A DNA stretch of 6,029 nucleotides from Nanobdellota archaeon. Its GTDB lineage: Archaea; Nanobdellota; Nanobdellia; Woesearchaeales; JAUYGA01. Numbering within the stretch: the first letter of the stretch is position 1; every line of letters begins with the position of its first letter. Shown in pieces: positions 4,645 through 6,029 of this stretch. Under the pieces are notes generated by a model. That model was given only the letters and a program-made list of their open reading frames with translations, was not told the DNA's origin and made no database searches. Both the position numbers and the translations under genes were made by a program. Location: positions 1 to 6,029 of the forward strand of contig JAUYGA010000203.1 in the NCBI GenBank assembly GCA_030690755.1, in the 5' to 3' direction.

Positions 4645-5742
4645 ATGTCAGATGCTGTTAAACAATCTCGTTTGGAATCTTTGTTAGAAGACGCTTCGCA
4701 TAAAATTCTCACAATTGAGGACATTAAACTTGACGAACAGGGTTTTGTTGCTGATGATTCTTTGTTAAGGGGGTTAACTCTTGGATTGATCAAAAAAATC
4801 AATAATTCAAAGACGCCTAATCCTTACCTTTCTTTAAATGTTGCTTATGCTGCTATACCTATTCACCAACCAGAGATTGCATTTCAAGGTGCTGTTTATT
4901 CATTGAATGCGTTTTCTAAAGAAGTGTTTAACGAATGCAAGGCGAGAGCCGTGCATCTTCTTGGGAGCATATTCATGGAGTTTTCAGAGTTTCCTGTTGC
5001 AGAGGCTTATTTCAGGAAGGCTTTTGAAATTGACAATAGCTCTCCTTATTCCTATGCAACTCTTGGCGGTGCACTAATCGAACAAGGTGCATTGAATGAT
5101 GCCAAACTTGTTCTTAGCGAGGGTCATCATAAATTTCCTGAAGCTAAATATCTTGAAGCGACATATGCTTATTCTTTAGCTAAGTGTCGCGATTTTGAGC
5201 CTGCTCTTGCCATTGCCAAAACTTTGCCAGATGGATCCCTTCAGAAACATTATATTTTGATTCTAAATAATCTGAATGATGCAAAAACTAAGCCAATTAC
5301 GCAAGAAACATTTTCAGAATTGCATAACTACATGAGTCTAGTGAGTGATTATTTTAGGATTATTCCTCCTATTCTTAGGTCAGAGTATGCATCTGTCTTA
5401 AAGGAAAACGGAAAACCCTTTTCAGGATATATGCATACATTCATGGCTAGAAAGGCAGAAGCCAATATCCGGAAATATTGTGAACGTAAACTTAATGAAA
5501 CCATAAAATTAAATTTTGGAGTATTTCTCCGTCCTGACGAGAATAACAAGTTTAGCTTAAAAGAGAACGAAGGGATATATTGCGGTCATAAGGGCATTGC
5601 GCCAAATAGGGAAAAATTCATTCAGTGGGCATACCGTCTTCTTGAAAACAGCGCTTTAGTTATTGATAAAGAGAAATCCAAAAGTCAATATAATCCTGAG
5701 TTGGGAGTGCGAGTTCTTGGAGCAGAAAAAATTTTTATCTGA
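4645..5742 (+). CDS. TPR-repeat protein, 365 aa
   Basis: A soluble helical-repeat protein, probably a scaffold for protein-protein contacts; the partner is unknown. Numbered from ATG 4645, helical pairs with tetratricopeptide spacing run at about 100-130 (AVHLLGSIFMEF, VAEAYFRKAFEIDN), 133-166 (SPYSYATLGGALIEQG, AKLVLSEGHHKFPE) and 167-195 (AKYLEATYAYSLAK, FEPALAIAKTLP). The A/L/G/Y/A/F positions typical of TPRs are visible in the first two. Residues 1-95 are helical, with a weaker repeat character. The last ~120 residues do not look like TPRs and I do not recognise them. ATG 4621 would add eight residues, but it sits directly against the TATA box at 4611-4620, upstream of the predicted transcript start near 4640, so 4645 is preferred. 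No strong Shine-Dalgarno is present. It is transcribed alone and converges on pgk. Confidence 0.82.
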   Translation: MSDAVKQSRLESLLEDASHKILTIEDIKLDEQGFVADDSLLRGLTLGLIKKINNSKTPNPYLSLNVAYAAIPIHQPEIAFQGAVYSLNAFSKEVFNECKARAVHLLGSIFMEFSEFPVAEAYFRKAFEIDNSSPYSYATLGGALIEQGALNDAKLVLSEGHHKFPEAKYLEATYAYSLAKCRDFEPALAIAKTLPDGSLQKHYILILNNLNDAKTKPITQETFSELHNYMSLVSDYFRIIPPILRSEYASVLKENGKPFSGYMHTFMARKAEANIRKYCERKLNETIKLNFGVFLRPDENNKFSLKENEGIYCGHKGIAPNREKFIQWAYRLLENSALVIDKEKSKSQYNPELGVRVLGAEKIFI

Positions 5743-5778
5743 TACAGTGCCAATTTCTAAAAAGGATTCAAAGGGGAA

Positions 5779-5796
5779 TTCATTCGTTTTCATTCG
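5779..5796 (+). repeat. Direct repeat of TTCATTCG
   Basis: TTCATTCG occurs at 5779-5786 and 5789-5796, two bases apart, in the short spacer between the convergent TPR and pgk genes. No function is evident; it may be chance. Confidence 0.5.
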
Positions 5797-5800
5797 CACT

Positions 5801-5816
5801 ATTATTTATTTTATTT
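5801..5816 (+). terminator. Possible T-rich terminator of the TPR gene
   Basis: A run of T with interspersed A (ATTATTTATTTTATTT) starts about 60 nt after the TPR stop and overlaps the end of the convergent pgk gene. Archaeal termination often uses such tracts. No hairpin precedes it. Weak evidence. Confidence 0.3.
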
Positions 5817-6029
5817 ACTGAATTTTTCAAAGCTTTTTTCTAGAGATGTTAGGCCTGGCAGTTCTTTTCCTGCTAAGAACTCGAGAACAGCTCCTCCTGC
5901 AAGCGACATGTATGAGAAGTCTTTTTTGGATGCGAACTTGTCTATTACTGATGCTGTCTGTCCTCCGCCTGCGAGTGAGAATGATCCTTTTTGTGTTGCT
6001 TCAACAATTGCTTTTACTATTATTTCTGA
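5811..6029 (-). CDS. pgk: Phosphoglycerate kinase, C-terminal 72 residues (partial)
   Basis: Glycolytic/gluconeogenic enzyme interconverting 1,3-bisphosphoglycerate + ADP and 3-phosphoglycerate + ATP in the cytosol. Only the C-terminal end is in the window; the 5' part lies beyond 6029. The frame reads continuously from the right edge to TAA at 5811-5813. Visible family features are GGGQTASVIDKF (residues 21-32 of the fragment), corresponding to the nucleotide-binding GGGDT loop, then FSYMSLAGGAVLEFLAGKEL (38-57), corresponding to the conserved STGGGA-xLExLxGKxLPG block. Two positions differ from the common motifs: Q for D in the first, and SLAGGA for STGGGA in the second. The fragment ends with a lysine-rich helix as usual. 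It is convergent with the TPR gene, 68 bp apart. Confidence 0.9.
   Translation of the reverse strand, partial: SEIIVKAIVEATQKGSFSLAGGGQTASVIDKFASKKDFSYMSLAGGAVLEFLAGKELPGLTSLEKSFEKFSK

Overview
This is an AT-rich archaeal fragment. Archaeal origin rests on three things. Two proteins belong to archaeal/eukaryotic RNA-biogenesis families: the RNase P subunit Rpp21 (Rnp4) and a Nip7/UPF0113 PUA-domain ribosome-biogenesis factor. The promoters are BRE+TATA pairs rather than -35/-10 boxes. Several genes appear to have very short leaders or none. The compact layout and the hairpin-rich spacer suggest a DPANN-type genome (Woesearchaeota/Pacearchaeota-like), but this taxon is an inference and cannot be proven from the window.

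Layout. 35-523 (+) is an unrecognised 162-aa soluble protein with a strong Shine-Dalgarno. 672-1858 (+) is a two-gene membrane operon: a polytopic membrane protein and a 62-aa two-helix protein, preceded by a clear BRE/TATA at 599-613. 1896-3620 (-) is a convergent operon in which a 429-aa coiled-coil protein is followed by rnp4. 3621-4076 has no convincing gene. It holds the promoter of the coiled-coil operon (3651-3666), a G/C-rich block of back-to-back hairpins (about 3712-3972) and the promoter of nip7 (4040-4054). 4077-4541 (+) is nip7 and 4645-5742 (+) is a TPR-repeat protein. 5811-6029 (-) is the C-terminal end of phosphoglycerate kinase, running off the right edge.

Function. Rpp21 acts in tRNA 5' maturation and Nip7-type proteins act in ribosome assembly, so the centre of the window is a divergent pair of RNA-biogenesis transcription units. 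The spacer between them is the most unusual part. Seven perfect or near-perfect hairpins with different sequences lie 2-10 nt apart, and an 8-bp inverted repeat encloses them. They may form a structured RNA or a hairpin-type repeat element. I do not recognise it as a known RNA family.

Two start codons were chosen from promoter position. Nip7 most likely starts at ATG 4077 rather than the upstream GTG 3978, and the TPR protein at ATG 4645 rather than ATG 4621.
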